The notes below the pieces were generated by a model. That model did not search any database and was not told the DNA's origin. It saw only the letters and a program-made list of their open reading frames with translations. Below, piece by piece: positions 46,522 through 60,854 of a stretch of 64,000 nt of DNA (position 1 is the stretch's first letter; each line of letters begins with the position of its first letter). Made by a program: the position numbers and the translations under genes. Source of the stretch: Juglans regia (taxonomy: Eukaryota; Streptophyta; Magnoliopsida; Fagales; Juglandaceae); contig NC_049903.1 of assembly GCF_001411555.2 (NCBI RefSeq), forward strand, positions 23,279,098 to 23,343,097, in the 5' to 3' direction.

Positions 46522-49500
46522 TGACTTGAACGTGAAACACCTGAATTTGGAATCTTGTTCATTAGACTTAATTAATAAAGTGACCATACTGTGCTACATG
46601 GATCCCCTTGAGCCGTGTATCCTTATCGATTACCGCATCACAACATAGGTATCTACACCAATTGTGAGTGTGTTAATATGTATTTCATAGTTGTTCTAGC
46701 CCCACGTATTCTACATGCCACAATTGTTGTGTCTCACGTAGTGTATGCTCCATAGTTGTTGTGGCCCCATGAATTGTTTGTGCCACAATTGCTGTGGACA
46801 CAAGTAAAATAAAATATGGCTCCATCGGCGTTAATGCTTGATGCGCTATGGTGACTAGTTAGTTAGGCACCATTCGCAACCTGTTGAATGTATTTCGTCA
46901 ACTAGGGAATTTCATACCTATTTAGACACTCCAGTGTGAACAAATAAATTTTACTACAATATTACCCCATCCTAACACTTAGGGTCATGATTGACATGAA
47001 TAATTTGACATGACTGTTCTCGAATACACAAACTGTATTCGAGATGAAACGTGACATGAATACGAAAGGACAAAAGTTCTGACGTAGCATAGCATGACAT
47101 GAAAGTAAGACATCATACATGATGTACTTGACGGAAAATATTTCGTAGCATGACATAACTTGTAACAAACAATATTTTGTAACATGACATAACATATAAT
47201 AGATAATATTTCGTAACATGACATAACATGTAACAGTGAATATTACGTGACATGACATACATGTAATAGATAACATACGTAGCATGACATACTTGCAATA
47301 GATAGCTCTATGTGACAGAATATATTATTTAACAGATAAGTATTTCGTGACAATATACATCATGTGTAACAGATAAACATGTAGTGATGTGGCATGATAT
47401 GACATATATGATAAGATACAAACATAACTGTAGTTCCCTCACCCATCACACATATACAATAAACTGATAGTAAGTTAAGAGTTAACTTATCTCGATTGTC
47501 GCGTTCTACGAGAATAAAGTGCAAAACACGAGAAATTTTAAGAGGGTATTCTAAAAGTCATAAATTTAATTATTAACAATTAGAAACATGAAAAAGAGAC
47601 AAGTTAGAGTACGATTACCATTTTACCCTTTACATGTGAGAAAATGACCATTTTACCCCTAACTTAAGAATTTCAAATCCTAATTCTAAAAATTACCAAA
47701 ATTTACATTCCTCATGTAAATTTTGTCATAAAATCAAATACGAACTCAAAGATTTTTAAAACATTTCAAAACTATGAGAAACTCACTATAGCCGAAACAT
47801 TCATAGGTCATTTCTCTTATTTTTGTTGCAATTTCTTCCAATTTCAAAACTCATGATTAAACTAAAATTTTGCAACAAAAATCTTCCTATCCTAAGTTTA
47901 AAATATGCTTAAAACATCCATTAAAAAAATGCTAATCATCACCATCAAACTTTTAGTAAAAAGATCTAAACTCTTTAATTAAAAACAAACCCTTGAATCA
48001 CAAGTTTTGACCTTATTCAAAACATCTTCAAGAATTCCACAAAAATCAAATCTTACATCTAACATATTCATAACATCATCCTAAGATTAACCATGCTTTA
48101 AATCATCAATCAAAGGTCACCAAAAATCACAAAACAACACTTGGAGTTTTTTGGTTCTACACTTAGTCTAAAAGCAGAACTTTTTCCTTAACTAGCTTTT
48201 ATCAATCTCTTGATCCATGGCTTAAAAAGATGAGATTTTCAAACTAAAACATCTCATGCTTTAAAAATGTGTCCTAAAGAAGATACAACCATCAAAATTA
48301 AAATCACATGGCTAAAAATCAATAAAACATGGATCTAACAAAAAAACATCAAATCTTAGGCCTAATTGAAATCGTCTTGCATAGAAAACTCATATATTTG
48401 AAACTAACACTAAATATCTTCAAACCAACATACTAACATACATATAAGAGACTTAGGATCATCACATAAAAATATCAAAGCCTTTGGAATAAGATTAAAC
48501 CATAAAATATTCAAACTTTCTCAAACAAAAACAGTTTTTCCACTTCTAGTTTTCAAGTTTCTAAATCTAAGGAAATCTATCATCAAAACTTCATTCATGC
48601 AAAAAATCCTCAACAAAAATTCATATACACATGTTGAAAACACTCCATAAAAATTCCAGACCAGGATATGTCCATTAGCTTGATCAAAAACTTCAAAAGA
48701 TACCACACTCTCCAATCTAATGCTCAGAATGATCTTTCCATGGTTAAAAATAGTTTTGACCAATCCAGTCCCCATGAAATCAAACGAATAAGATATCCTT
48801 ATAAACTAAACTCAAAGAGGAACAACTTTCATGAAGGAGTTATTGCTAGAAAATACTTACAAATGGTCAAACATTGCCATGCAAAATGACTCATAAATAT
48901 GCCCGAGAGAGCTCTTTTGGGTTTCTCTCTAAGAACGGGGTGAAGAAGTGATGAAATGAAGTGTGTCTTGCATGAATTTAGACTTTTGGAGGGGGTATGT
49001 ATGGGCTTGAATGACCCTTGATTGGAGGTGCCTATATCACATAAAGTGAAGAATTGTGTGAGGCAAGGATTGCCTACTGCTATCATGCGGTATGGAGGGT
49101 GATGAGGTGGATTTCCCCTCTCACATGAAAGCACTATTGGGTGCTGCCAAGGGCAATGGATGGCCTGCCATGTTGGGAAGAAATTTTTTCAAGAAGTTTT
49201 GCCAAGGTGGCCAAATTCATGGGCCTTGGTGAGCCTCAACCAAGTGGGCTTCAATTTGAGGTTTAAAGGGGGTTTGGTTATGGTTTGGGATGCTATCAAG
49301 GCCAAATCTAATTTTTCATAGCCCAATTACTTTTTCAAGGTTTAAAAGGTTGGATAATGATGTCATAATAAGAATTTTATGAATTAATAGCACGTGGAAG
49401 TGATTTAATCAAGTGATTAAACACAATGCTACAAATCGAATCAAAATGGGTTTGGAGGCCAACTTTAGGGTTTGAGAAAACCGTTTAGGATTTCAGTTTC

Positions 49501-50204
49501 AATCAAGCTTTTGAGGTTTCAATTGGATTCCAACCATTTAGGGTTTTACTAGGGTTGAAACCCTCTTTAGTCTGGCAAAAATTGGTTGATCAGATGGAAA
49601 AAGAAAGAACAGGGTTTCGCTTAGGTGGCATGATCTCACACCTTGAATCATTCCCAATCCCTCTCATGGTTTCTCTTTGGGCCAAGTGTCTAATACTATT
49701 CACCAAGTGTGGCTAGGATCCTGACAAGTGTCCAAATAAAACTTCTTTAACCTAATTTAGACATTTCATATTGTGATTTTGAAAACACTACACTAGATGC
49801 TACTATAGAGGTTACTATTCACTCCAGGAAAGTGCAAAATAGATTTTTCACTGAAAAATCCTAAATATTCATACAAACCGAAATTCAATCCTGTAGTGCC
49901 TCGAAATAAGCAAAATACGTTTTCGAGCAAGCGTTTCGTTTGAAAACTGAAAATGAGATTATTGCACCATAAAATCCTAAATAGTCAACTGAGTCTAATG
50001 ACACAGACCATATCTCAATCTGACACTTCTAACTATATCAAATAAATAAAATTACACTTCTGGCACCATAGTGAGTGATAACTCTGGCTATGCTGACAGA
50101 CTAAAACCTACGCAATTGGTCGAATTGTGAAAACTTACGGTGTTTTCACGAGATTCCTAAAGCCTGTAGAAATTCCACTATTGAATTTCTAGCGGGCTTT
50201 CACA

Positions 50205-50222
50205 TCCTCCCCTCCTAAAAGA
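50205..50222 (-). other. Polypurine tract of the gypsy element
   Basis: TTTTAGGAGGGGAGGA on the minus strand abuts the TGTGAAAG start of LTR B3, which fixes LTR orientation and identity. Confidence 0.85.
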
Positions 50223-51119
50223 AAGATTTCGTCCTCGAAATCGATGCAAGTACAAACATTAAACAAACTAAGGAGAAGATGTTGCTCACCAAAAAACATT
50301 AAACAAACAAAGGAGAAGATGTTGCTCACCAAAACTATAGTCCATCACTGGACGTATTGTCACTAATCAGCTCTGGTGGAGGTGCATCGATGTCCATCGG
50401 CACAGCGTGCTGGGGTAAGTAATAGAACACGTCATCCTCTAAATCATATACCAAATTTTAAAAATGACTTGGGTCGGGGGGCTGCACAATCTCTTCATTG
50501 TCGCTGTTTGACTCCTGACCATCAACCAACAAAAGCCCAGGCGAGCTGATGACATGGATGAGACTGACGTCGCGGGCTCAGTATCGGCGGCTGCGGCATG
50601 CTCCTCCACTACTTCTCTGGACTCTTCTCGATCCTGTGCCATCCTAGCCTTAAAACTATCTCAATCTAACCATGTGGTTGGGTGCAATGGCTGGTAATGC
50701 TCCTCATGAGGTAAATCTCTCCTCTCATAACCCACTTCATTACTATCAATATCTAGGATGTGCATGTGGTGGTGCTCTTGGCGTTCCATCTTATGCCAAT
50801 AAGCGGCTAACTCCCTATATTCAGCTTTGCTAGTCTTCTTCTACGACGTTCTTCTCACATCTCGCACACTCGCTGTGCAGAAAGGGTTGACTTTCGGGTG
50901 GTCTTGAACTTTTGTGCCATGGAATTGCAAAAGAAACATAATCAAGATGGAAAATAATCTATAACATGCACACAAAAGAAGGTCCACAAAACTCTGGAAT
51001 GGAAACATATACTTTATTGATATCCAAATAATGAAGTACATCATTTGATATAGTTAGTCCTGTTCAAGGTGAACCACAAAAATATTGGCTGAATTGGAAC
51101 CAAACAAAACAACAAAACT
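50223..51119 (-). other. Non-coding 3' region of the gypsy element
   Basis: Lies between the end of the integrase frame and the polypurine tract. A 43-bp stretch ending GATGTTGCTCACC is present twice in tandem (about 50250-50335). A 67-codon minus-strand frame at 50642-50439, with an acidic start, has no recognisable domain; I do not call it a gene. Confidence 0.5.
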
Positions 51120-53187
51120 GGATTAGGTGTCAAATAACTGAGGGTACTTAGCTTGCATATCAACTTCCTTCTCCCAAGTCGCCTCTTGAACATTATGATT
51201 TTTGCCAAAGTACTTTGACCAATGGAATCTTGAGTTTCGTAACTCTTTATCCTTCTAGTCAATCATCTGTATCAGCTTCTCCTCATAGGTCAAGTTGGAC
51301 CGCAAAGGTACCAAAACTCTTCTTCAAAGATGACATGTGGAATACATTGTGGATTCTATGGAACTCAGTTGGCAGCTCCAGACGGTATGCAATTGCTCCC
51401 ACTTTCTCTACTATTTCATAGGGTCCCACGTATCTTGGACTTAATTTTCCCTTCACTCTGAAATGGCTTACTCCTTTCATAGGGGATGGGATACCTTCAC
51501 ATAAACCCAATCTCCAACTTCAAATTCTACACTCCTGCTTCGATTATCCATGTAGCTTTTTTGTCAGCTCTGAGTAGTTTTCATCCTTTCTTTGATCATG
51601 CAGATTTGATCCTTTATCTCTTGCAAGGCCTCTGGCCCAAACACTTTGCTTTCCCCTACTTCGTCCCAATACAACGACGATCTACACTTTCGGCCATACA
51701 AGGCTTCATAAGGTGGCATCTAAATGGTGGCCTGGAATCTATTGTTGTAAGCAAACTCTACTAGAGGTAGTTGCTTCTCCCAATTCCCTTCATTTTCCAA
51801 TACACAGGCTCTTAGCATATCTTCCAAAGCTTGGATCATCTTTTCTGTTTGCCCATATGTTCCCGGATGGTAAGCACTACTGAACTTCAAACTAGTGCCC
51901 ATAGAATCCTGCAAACTTTGCCATAATCGTTACGTGAATCGAGGGTCTCTATCTGACACAATCGTCTTAGGCACTTTGTGCAATTTGACAATCTTTGCTA
52001 TATAAATTCTGGTTAATCTCTCTAGAGAATATGTATTCTTGATGGGTATACAGTGAGCACTTTTTGTCATATGGTAAACTATCACCCAGATAGTATTATT
52101 TCTGGCTGAGGGTTTTGGAAAACCCACTACAAAATCCATTGAGATATCCTCCCACTTCCATTCTTGGATTGGCAGTGACTGCAATTCACCTATAGGCTTT
52201 TGGTGTTCTGCTTTAACTAATCTACAGACATAACACTTGTTCAAAAACTCCGCTACGTCCCTTTTCATTCCTTCCCACCAGAAATGCTGCTTTAGATCCT
52301 GGTACATCTTTGTACTACTAGGATGAGCGGTGTAAGGTGTGTTATGAGCTTTCTTCATCACCTTTTCCTTTAACTCTTGGTCTGTTGGGATGACCCTTCG
52401 GTTCTTGTAATACAAAGTCCCATCTTCTCTGACATTGAAGTGCTTCGAGACTTCTGACTTCTCGATTTTCCTGACGAATTCCGCAAGCTTACTATCCTTC
52501 TCCTGATAGTCTTTTAGTTCTTCCCAATCCAATGGAATGAACTCTTGAATTATGATCAGAACGACTTCTTGACTAGGGTTCCCGATCAACAGTTTCCTCA
52601 TATTGCATAAGAAGGAGCTTACTACTGATGACACAACAGACGAAACATCCGATCTACTCTTGCGACTCAAAGCATCAGCTACCACGTTGGCCTTTCCAGG
52701 GTGATACTGGATGTCGAACTGATAGTCACTGATTAATTCCAACCATCTTCTCTGCCTCATATTAAGGTTTTTCTACTCAAACAAATACTTGAGGCTTTGT
52801 GATCCTTGAAAGCTTCACACTTTTCGCCATACAAGTAGTGTCTCCAAATCTTAAGAGCAAAAACCACTACAGCTAACTCCAAATCGTGAGTAGGATAATT
52901 CTGCTCATGATCCTTCAGTTGACGTGAAGCATAAGCGACTATTTTCCCTAATTGCATCAGCACACATTTGAGTCCTACTTTAGATGCGTTGCTATACACT
53001 ACAAAAGGCTTAAGAGGCTCCGATAGTGTAAGTACTGGTGCGGTCGTAAGTCTTTTTTTCAACTCAAGAAAACTTGCTTCGCACTTATTGCTCCAAACGA
53101 ACTTCACGTTCTTCTTAGTCAAGGCGGTGAGTGGTCTAGACAAACTAGAGAATCTTTCCAGAAACCTCCTATAATAACCAACCAATC
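51120..53187 (-). pseudogene. Ty3/gypsy pol, RNase H-integrase-chromodomain part (Tekay/Del-like)
   Basis: Begins [18 protein letters not shown], then [15 protein letters not shown]. RNase H has FVVYSNASK where the catalytic residue is normally Asp (YSDASK), and KDHKA for TDHK. After a frameshift and stop come [20 protein letters not shown] and ADALSRK. Integrase shows HPSSTKMYQDLKQHFWW with a CYVC finger, then WEDISMDFVVGFP, IVSDRDPRF and, after a stop, YHPGTYGQTEKMIQ. A C-terminal LSPRYVGPYEIVEKVG block and a chromodomain-like VQEATWEKEVDMQAKYP end the frame, which fits a chromovirus of the Tekay/Del type. Several stops and shifts are present; it is dead. Reverse transcriptase lies beyond the D insertion at 62519. 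Confidence 0.9.
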
Positions 53188-54097
53188 TGTGACATCCTAA
53201 CCTCCGCTTAGTATAGAATGGAGACTTGGAGCATTGGGACATACAACACAAGGTTACATACCCCCGTTTATTATAGTTAATATGCAATGCATCCTAATAT
53301 GCAACTAGCTGTATGCAATAATCGCAGGAAAAATAAGGTTGATAAAAATAATTGATGGCAGAATGAACTAGACATCCCAATAATTTATAAACCCTAAATA
53401 GGTACTTCCTCACTTAAGAGGTCCACTTGAGTTCAACATAACGTGGGAGATAGAATCTCCACAAAACTGAATCTACATGGTCAGACTAACTCTCGCATAT
53501 GCTCTATAGTATTTAGAGACATTGCTATGAAAGTTTAAATCAAGTCCAACCTCCTTTCCAGGTCAATCTTCTCCTCAACCATCTGAAGCCAACAATTCAT
53601 CCTGCTCGTCGTATGCTGATCTTGATACAACTTCTACCATTCTTGGGGGAATGGTAGTGGGACTAGCACAGTGAGATTCCTTGGAATCTCAGTAAATTAA
53701 ATAACCAACTTGCACAAAGATAATATATGCATGATTAATGATAAACATGATATATAGAAAAAAAAAAACCCCATATTTGTCACCCATCCAGGTTCCTCAA
53801 CATTTTCAGAAAAAATTTCATGCACTTTTTCTTTTAGAGAACATTTTCACTTTCTCATTTCAAAAATATGATATTCCGAAAGAGAACATTTCATACCTTT
53901 TTACTTAAAAAAAAGTCATAACATTTCATCATTATTAAAGCCATCATTAACAACATAATGTATGGTATCGTCACCGTTCCCTATGTGCACTGTGAGTACC
54001 CGTTGATGACCGAAATCCAACTCATATTGAGACTATGTTGTCTGCAGACTGGTTCTCAACGCATTGGTAATATAACATAACATCATAACATATACAT

Positions 54098-57000
54098 TGT
54101 GGCACCCCCATCCCCCGCTTGGGATTTGGTAGAAACTGAAATGTTAAGACATGCAACACCAGGGTTACCTACCCCTCATACATGACAGATAAGATGCAAT
54201 GCACCTAATAGTAACTAACAGTATGCAGTATATCACAACAGAAAGGCAACTTAAGTCAATTAAAGGAACATTAGTCATGGCACCGAAAATATAAAATCCC
54301 AATAGTACTTTATTATCCATAAGAGTCATCACAGTTGATATGAGTTTCCAAAGAACTCTAAAAAACACGAGACCAAAACATTAAAGCTAAACAGAAAGTC
54401 CTTTCCCAAAAGTGGTCCCATAACATCGTTCTTGATCTTTAGTGAGATTCGGGCCTCACTCACTTCTTTAAAGCCCGGTTCTTGTCCCTATTATGGGACC
54501 TTCTAAAATTTTCCTATGTCTTCAATTATCTCAATGATTGCTTTATCAATCGACTCGAGATGGCCCAAAATGAAAGGCTCAGACGGGCCTATGACCATCT
54601 TAAGCACAATCCTCTCTGGAGGAGGTGTTGTCCTCTTGTGCTTTGTTATTTAAATTGACTAAACCTGTCACAGCTTCTATCATTCAGAGTAGGCAATGAT
54701 AGTGAGTAAATACAACAGTGAGATTTTGAGAAATCTCAGTAAGTAAACAAATAACATGCAATAGATATCATAAGCATATGAAGCAAACTTAACAACGAAT
54801 GCATGGACATGAACTTATACTGATGCACTTGACCTTTCAAAAGACATCGTGTAAAATCATGACATTTCATAACTTTTTCTTTCATAAACATTCTTTTTTC
54901 ATTTCATACTTGTTCATTAACATACTTATGAGCTCGTGGCCTTTCTTGACTTATAACATATAATTGGATACCTCACGACTCCCCTATGCACTGTGTGTTT
55001 CCGCATCAACCATTGGCCACTTTGAGTAAGGTGACTACTTCTTGTCTTACATATACGGCAACTCACATTTCGCCTTCACTGTAGGTGCACCCACTAGCTT
55101 TAGGTACAATCCCACTCCGGTGTCCTTTTATTTTAAGAACCATTCGAGATCCACCGACAGTACTTTGTTGACCTAGCGCTATCCCTCAATTTTAAACACT
55201 CCTAAGAGGACAGAGAAGTTCCACTAGGATATTTCCCCATTCCAGCATTTGGGGTCGTGATAAAAACTTTACTTTTAAAAAGACTCTCGTCCTTTCAAAA
55301 GGGTTTTTCACAAATCCCAATGCATGTGACATGACAATGAATCTTAGAACTTTCATGAGATACATGAAATGCCGAAATGCTTCATCATAAACATGAGACA
55401 TTCATGCATGCAATAGATATTGTGTTATGGTTTGAAAATATTAGAACATGTTCCTTTATAACAATTTAAAGGCATTCACATCAATCAAGAGCATACATTT
55501 TAATAAATTCCATGTAAGGGCTGAAACATACAAATCCTAACATAACCAAGAATCATCTTTAACACATTAATCTTAAAACACCAATGATCTTACTTCATCC
55601 CTAGAGTTGGCCAAAAACTCTTATATAGGGAAACATGCAATCCAATCAATTTTCATGAACATAAAATCTTCTAATGTATTGAGCAAAGTCTTTAATAAAG
55701 AATCCTCTCAGTGGCCGAAACATTTTCTTGTGGTTATGGGTGATATTTTCATGAACTTAGTCCCATACCAAAATGATGAAATGACAAACATTCATGTTCA
55801 AACAACATAGTACAACCCGAAACCCTAGCATGGTTTCTTATTCCATTTTTTTTCATAACATACACATCTTCCATAAACCATTTTAATCATACTTTAAAAA
55901 TAATCATATCAAGAGATGTTCATAGCATGTGGAAGAAAAACAATATCACAAATGACTATACAAAACCGAAACAACCAACAAGTTCACAAGTTATATGCAT
56001 AATATATCCAAGTACAAGTTAGAAGTGTACTTATAAAAATCTGAAATATGTATCTATAACAAGCAAGCAGAAAAATCACATGTAATACTAGTTAGGATCA
56101 TTGTTTAAGAAAACCCTAACCCATGTGTTCAAGTGTGGTCCTCTTTACATCTCTTTTCTTTTTCAAGAAAAGATTCCAAGCATTCCGACCCTTCCCCTTT
56201 GAATCTGAAACTCATCTTCAACAAAACCCTAGCTTAAAGAAACACTAGTGCTGTGGCCTTTAATCTAAAAAACATCATGCTTTAAGGCCTAAAACAAGTA
56301 GGGTTACATTTATCTTTCTTTGATGAAAACCCTAACCTAGCCGTGTATGTGAAAATGTGGATTCATGCGAAAATCTTCCAAAGATATAAGCTATCTCCTC
56401 TAGCTCAAGTGTGTATAAGTGAGCATTAGTTCTAAATGAACTAAGCTTAAATCGAAACTCTTCTTTCTTGAAGCCGTGCGTGTGTGTGTGTAGAATAAAA
56501 GAAAAGTTGGCTTGGGTGAGAAGAGAAAAGTTGGCTTGAAAGAATGTTTGGGTGAGAAGTGAATATTGAGGAGAGTGCTTGGTTGGTGAGACAGTGACAG
56601 AAACTTGGAGAAAAATGGTGATGACCGAAACCCTCAAGAGAAATGTATAAAATGGCCAAAGGTCCCAAGGTTTTCGACTCCTCTTTTATGGACACTCAAA
56701 AGCTTCGTGCATGAATCAAGCTCATGCATGGATGCCAAGTGGCATGTAGCCTTATGACCTCTTCCCATAGCTCATCATTTGATTGTGTTGCGAACCAAAA
56801 GCACCCATTTTTACATGTGGCGCCTCCTTCCTCCAAAACTGAAACTCACTTCCCCTTTTGCCCTCCATTTCATGTCTTGGTTCAATGTATCTAGTGGCTA
56901 TAAGGTCTTTTATCAAATTCAAACCCTCATCAATCTCTTACATGTGTGCATGAGTGCCAAGTGGCATGTGAGGAGTGTGTGTGTAAGTGCATGGGCTGTC

Positions 57001-57667
57001 AAAGCCTTCTCTTCCTTGAAGATCTTCTTTTCACCATACTTTTGAACAAGCATGTGATTGGTCCCTTCCCCTTCTAGCACAAAGAACCATGCCCTATCCG
57101 TCCACCTCAAGTTATCTTACACAAGATTTTCCTTCTAGAACCCTAGGCTTGTAAGGCCTTTCTTCCACCCTGATCTTTCTCTTTCCCAAGACAACTTTTT
57201 ACTTACCTCTATGCATGTATGACACATGACAAAAAGCAACCTTCATTTCTCCTTGTTGCCGTCCATGGCCTCTTGGGCTTCCCTAGGTTCTACTTTTCCA
57301 TAACCTAATCATTTCCTTCTAGAATCTCTCGCCCATAGTGACATGTGTCAAAAAGCTTTCTCCCACAAGCAAAAATCTTCATGCATGCGTGACATATGGC
57401 AAGAAAGTGATAGATCTTCCTATGGTAGGCATGTAAGCCAAACCCTAGCTCATTCTCACCTCTATTCTCTTATTTCCATCTAGATTTATCAAGTCCTATA
57501 CATAGCTTCATTGGATGATAAGTAGCAAACATAAATCTTAAGTTGGGTGTGAGCCCTAATTCCATTGGGCTTCAAAACTCTAATTTCCTACAAGGGCCGA
57601 ATCTGTCATGGGCTTATAAGAAGAAATTTGTTTTTACACAAAAGCCTAGAAAGTCTTGGTCGTCACA
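54098..57667 (-). mobile_element. Solo LTR F nested in D (3570 bp)
   Basis: Plus-strand ends TGTGGCACCCCC and GGTCGTCACA, with a perfect 5-bp duplication TACAT (54093-54097 and 57668-57672). Internal text such as AGAGAAGTTCCACTAGGATA is shared with D and E, so F is a related family. A TTTTATAC box lies near 56645 on the minus strand. No internal region or protein, hence a solo LTR. Confidence 0.85.
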
Positions 57668-57926
57668 TACATCCACCAGCATTAGGTGTCATAACATTTT
57701 ATTTCATTCCGACGTTCTTTAAAAAGAAATCATTCGAAACTCGTTGATTATTCTTCATCAACCCAGGGATTACCACTCCATTTTTACTCACTCTAAAGTG
57801 GACAGAGGAGTTCCACTAGGATAATTCCCCATCCTAGCCTTTGGGGTCGTTACAAAATTTATTTTCATGCAATACTTTGAAAAATATATTTCATGACATG
57901 TGCATAGTAAGCTTTATGAAAAATGA

Positions 57927-57948
57927 TATATATATATATATATATGTA
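57927..57948. repeat. AT microsatellite
   Basis: About eleven TA dinucleotides within LTR D, just beyond the F insertion. Confidence 0.9.
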
Positions 57949-59237
57949 ATATGCTAAAATGGTGAGAATTTCACATGTCATGTAAACAAGTAATCAAATG
58001 CTCATTGATGTATCATATGATGTTTCATGTTTAAAACGACATTTAATATGAATGTAACGTTTACGCAAGAATCATAAATAAATTAGCTAAGAGTAAGTTA
58101 GAAGTTAACTTACAAACCTTTCAAGTTTAGAGAATCAAAGCATTTGTAATCAAAGTTATACTAAGTTAGAATTTAAACCTGTAAGGAAGATGTTCATAAT
58201 CAAAGAGTTCAAAAATTAGGTATTTACAAAGTTGTTCCTAAACTTAGCACAATTGCCACTAAGGTCTTAAATTTTTACTATTTGCAAATAAGCCCCAAAT
58301 TTAACCAAAATTCATAACCTCATATTTCGTATATTTTAAAATCATCTATGCCCTTAGAATTGTAAGAATCAAAGTGCAACTATGTCAATTACACTCAACC
58401 CGTGGCATGCATTTTATTAAGGCCTAGATGTGATTTCAACTATTCAACCTCTATGGATGCATGTGTACTCAAATTCATCAAGTGCCAATAGTAATTATAA
58501 CCTTAGGGACAAATTAAAAACTTATGCATTAGGTCATACAAGTTCATCCCAACACTTAAAACATGACTTCAAGACCTTAATTCTCACTAAACCATCCATT
58601 AAGAATATGTATGATGTTTTCTAGCTTTCCTTACCCAAAGATGTTTCCAAACTTAGTTAAATCATGCATTTTCATTCTTATCCCAATCACAAGGATTTTC
58701 TAAATGCACAATATTTAAGCCTAGGTAAATTAATCAAAACTTCCATAAGTTAAGAATAAACTAATAAAAACTGAGGCATGCTAGATGATCAACACAAAAT
58801 AGAATTAAAGCCTATTATGGCATGCTTCCAACTTTGAAACTAAACCTGTAAATTCATTCTAAGACATTTGTGAATCATATAAAATCATATCGAGTCATGC
58901 CATGGCTAAAACTTTGACCCAAAGTAATTTATTCCATCAAAACATCAAATCTGACCGGTTTGACATTAGCATGCTAAACCTTAACTAAAATCAATCAAAA
59001 CCTCATTCCCAAGCCATACATTATAGCCTAACATGTCATTTTAACACTTAAAAAAAGATAGGGCAATATTACTCACATAAATCGTGGCCCTCAAAGATCT
59101 TAAAACAACTTCACTCATGAACACTCAAGAACTTCACACTTAGTTTCACTCTATTGCTCACTAAGGGGGAGAAATGCTTTGAAGACTCAAGAGAAGGCTT
59201 GGAGAAGAGGTGTGGAGAAGTGAGGAAGTGAGGGAGG

Positions 59238-59245
59238 TATTTATA
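59238..59245 (-). promoter_or_regulatory. TATA box of LTR D
   Basis: TATAAATA on the minus strand followed by CCTCCCTCACTTCC, the same arrangement as at 113-120. Confidence 0.45.
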
Positions 59246-60854
59246 GGTTTCAAGAGGGGAGGGAGATGTTGGCCTTGGATGAAGATGAGGCTTTGGATTG
59301 GTGGAGGTGAGAGGTGGAGTGATGAGTGAAGTTTTCAGCTTTGTGTCATGCTTGGTTAGTTGAATAGTGCCTTATATTTTAATGATTTCTTCATGGTCAA
59401 GTGTAAGAGTGAGTCTATAGGTGCAGGGGTTTTCATTGGTGTAGAAAATAAAACCAAAGAAATCAAAAGAGAAAAACACAAAGGAGGCCAAAAGTTTTGA
59501 ATAAAAAGGGTCTAGATTTTGATCGCTCTTTTGTCCCATCCTCTTGATTTGTATTGGGGGAATTATGGCCGTCATTTCAAGAATTTTTTAGGTGAAGAAG
59601 AGAGGCATGAATGGCTGCCAAGTGATCATGCTTGGGCAGAAAAAGAAAGGGGCGAAATGGGTGATGGTTCAACCAAGTGATTTCAAGTGAGTGCCTCTCT
59701 TTGAGCCAATCGGTTGGGCTGCCTTGGGGAGGTAATTGGGTAAGCTTTCTCTTGAGCGCTTTGTAGCACTTCTAAGGGAAAAAAGGACAAGGGAGGTGGC
59801 ATGGGCTAATGACCAAAATAGGTGCAACAAATTCAAATGAAACCCAAGGCCACTCAGTTTGGTTTCTATAATAAAATTGATTGGGTTTCTTGGCTTGGTT
59901 TCTTGGAGCCAATTCATCCAATGCTAGAACTGAACTAAGAAGGTTAAGGTGGGGTGTAAATGATGAAATTTCCCTTGAGAAAATGGTGTAAAAGGCGTGG
60001 GCTAGGGGTTGATTTGGTGCAATACACATGAGGGTGCACCTAGGTGCTGATTGGTGGTGACTTAGGCATTGACACTTTGCTTCTATTGACATGTGTTGGG
60101 TCAAGTCTAAACTTCTAAATTAGTCTAAGAAAAATTCAAATCAATAATAAAATCAATAGATTTTAGATAAAAAAATGTGGGAAATGATTTGAAGAAACAT
60201 TAAGCCTAAAACATGGTTTAGAGGTCACTAATCATGTGTAAGTTTATTAATGCCCTTAACTCAAGTTAGAAATTATGGTCAAGTGGGAACCTTAGGGGCA
60301 TGTGAAACTTCTTGGGCTTAAGGAAAACCAATGGTATGGTATATGTGGGCTTCCATTAGAAGGATAAAAATGAAAGACAAGGCTTGTTGGGCCTTGTGGG
60401 TTGGGCTTGTTGGGCCATTTGTGTAAGACTTGGATGTGGGCTTTGGAGTAGGTTATTATATAGACCTTATGTCCAGATTTTTGGGTCCTATCCATGGACT
60501 CAATGGCCTACTAGGTTGGGTCCTAATCTTTAGGTCTTTCCTCAATTGGGCCAAAGTCTTGAATCTTACTAAGTTAGGCCTAATATTTTAGATCTAATAA
60601 GTTAGGCCCATAGTCTTGTGTCCAATAAGTGAGACCAAAAACCTTGTCTTCCAATTTTGGGCCTAAGGCCTTCATTCTTACTAAGTTAGGCCCAATGGCT
60701 TTATGTCCTTTACATTAGGCCTATTTTCTAGTATCCTCCAAGAAAGACTTAAAACTTTATATCTTCCAAGTTGGGCCTAAGGATTTTTAACATCTTATGC
60801 ATAGCCCATCACATCCTTGGTGCATTAGGGCCATAAAGTCTTATGTCCATCAAG

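Larger units (their letters stand above)
41303..50204 (-). repeat. Family B LTR copy B3 (3' LTR of the gypsy element), split by solo LTR A2
   Basis: Starts on the minus strand TGTGAAAGCCCGCTAG at 50204, directly after the polypurine tract AGGAGGGGAGGA. Runs down to 46522 and resumes at 41880 after the A2 insertion. The normal GGCGTCACA end is not found. The match to B1 fades around 41560, and 41310-41560 is sequence I cannot place. The near-palindrome cluster lies at 46685-46800. Confidence 0.75.

Noticed and set aside
50439..50642. 67-codon frame downstream of integrase as an extra retrotransposon gene
   Set aside because: No homology recognised, and the start and length are not supported by the sister tail at 36071-36650.
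56332..60495. Several 60-110 codon frames in LTR D and F
   Set aside because: No domains, no conservation between D copies, and located in non-coding LTR sequence.
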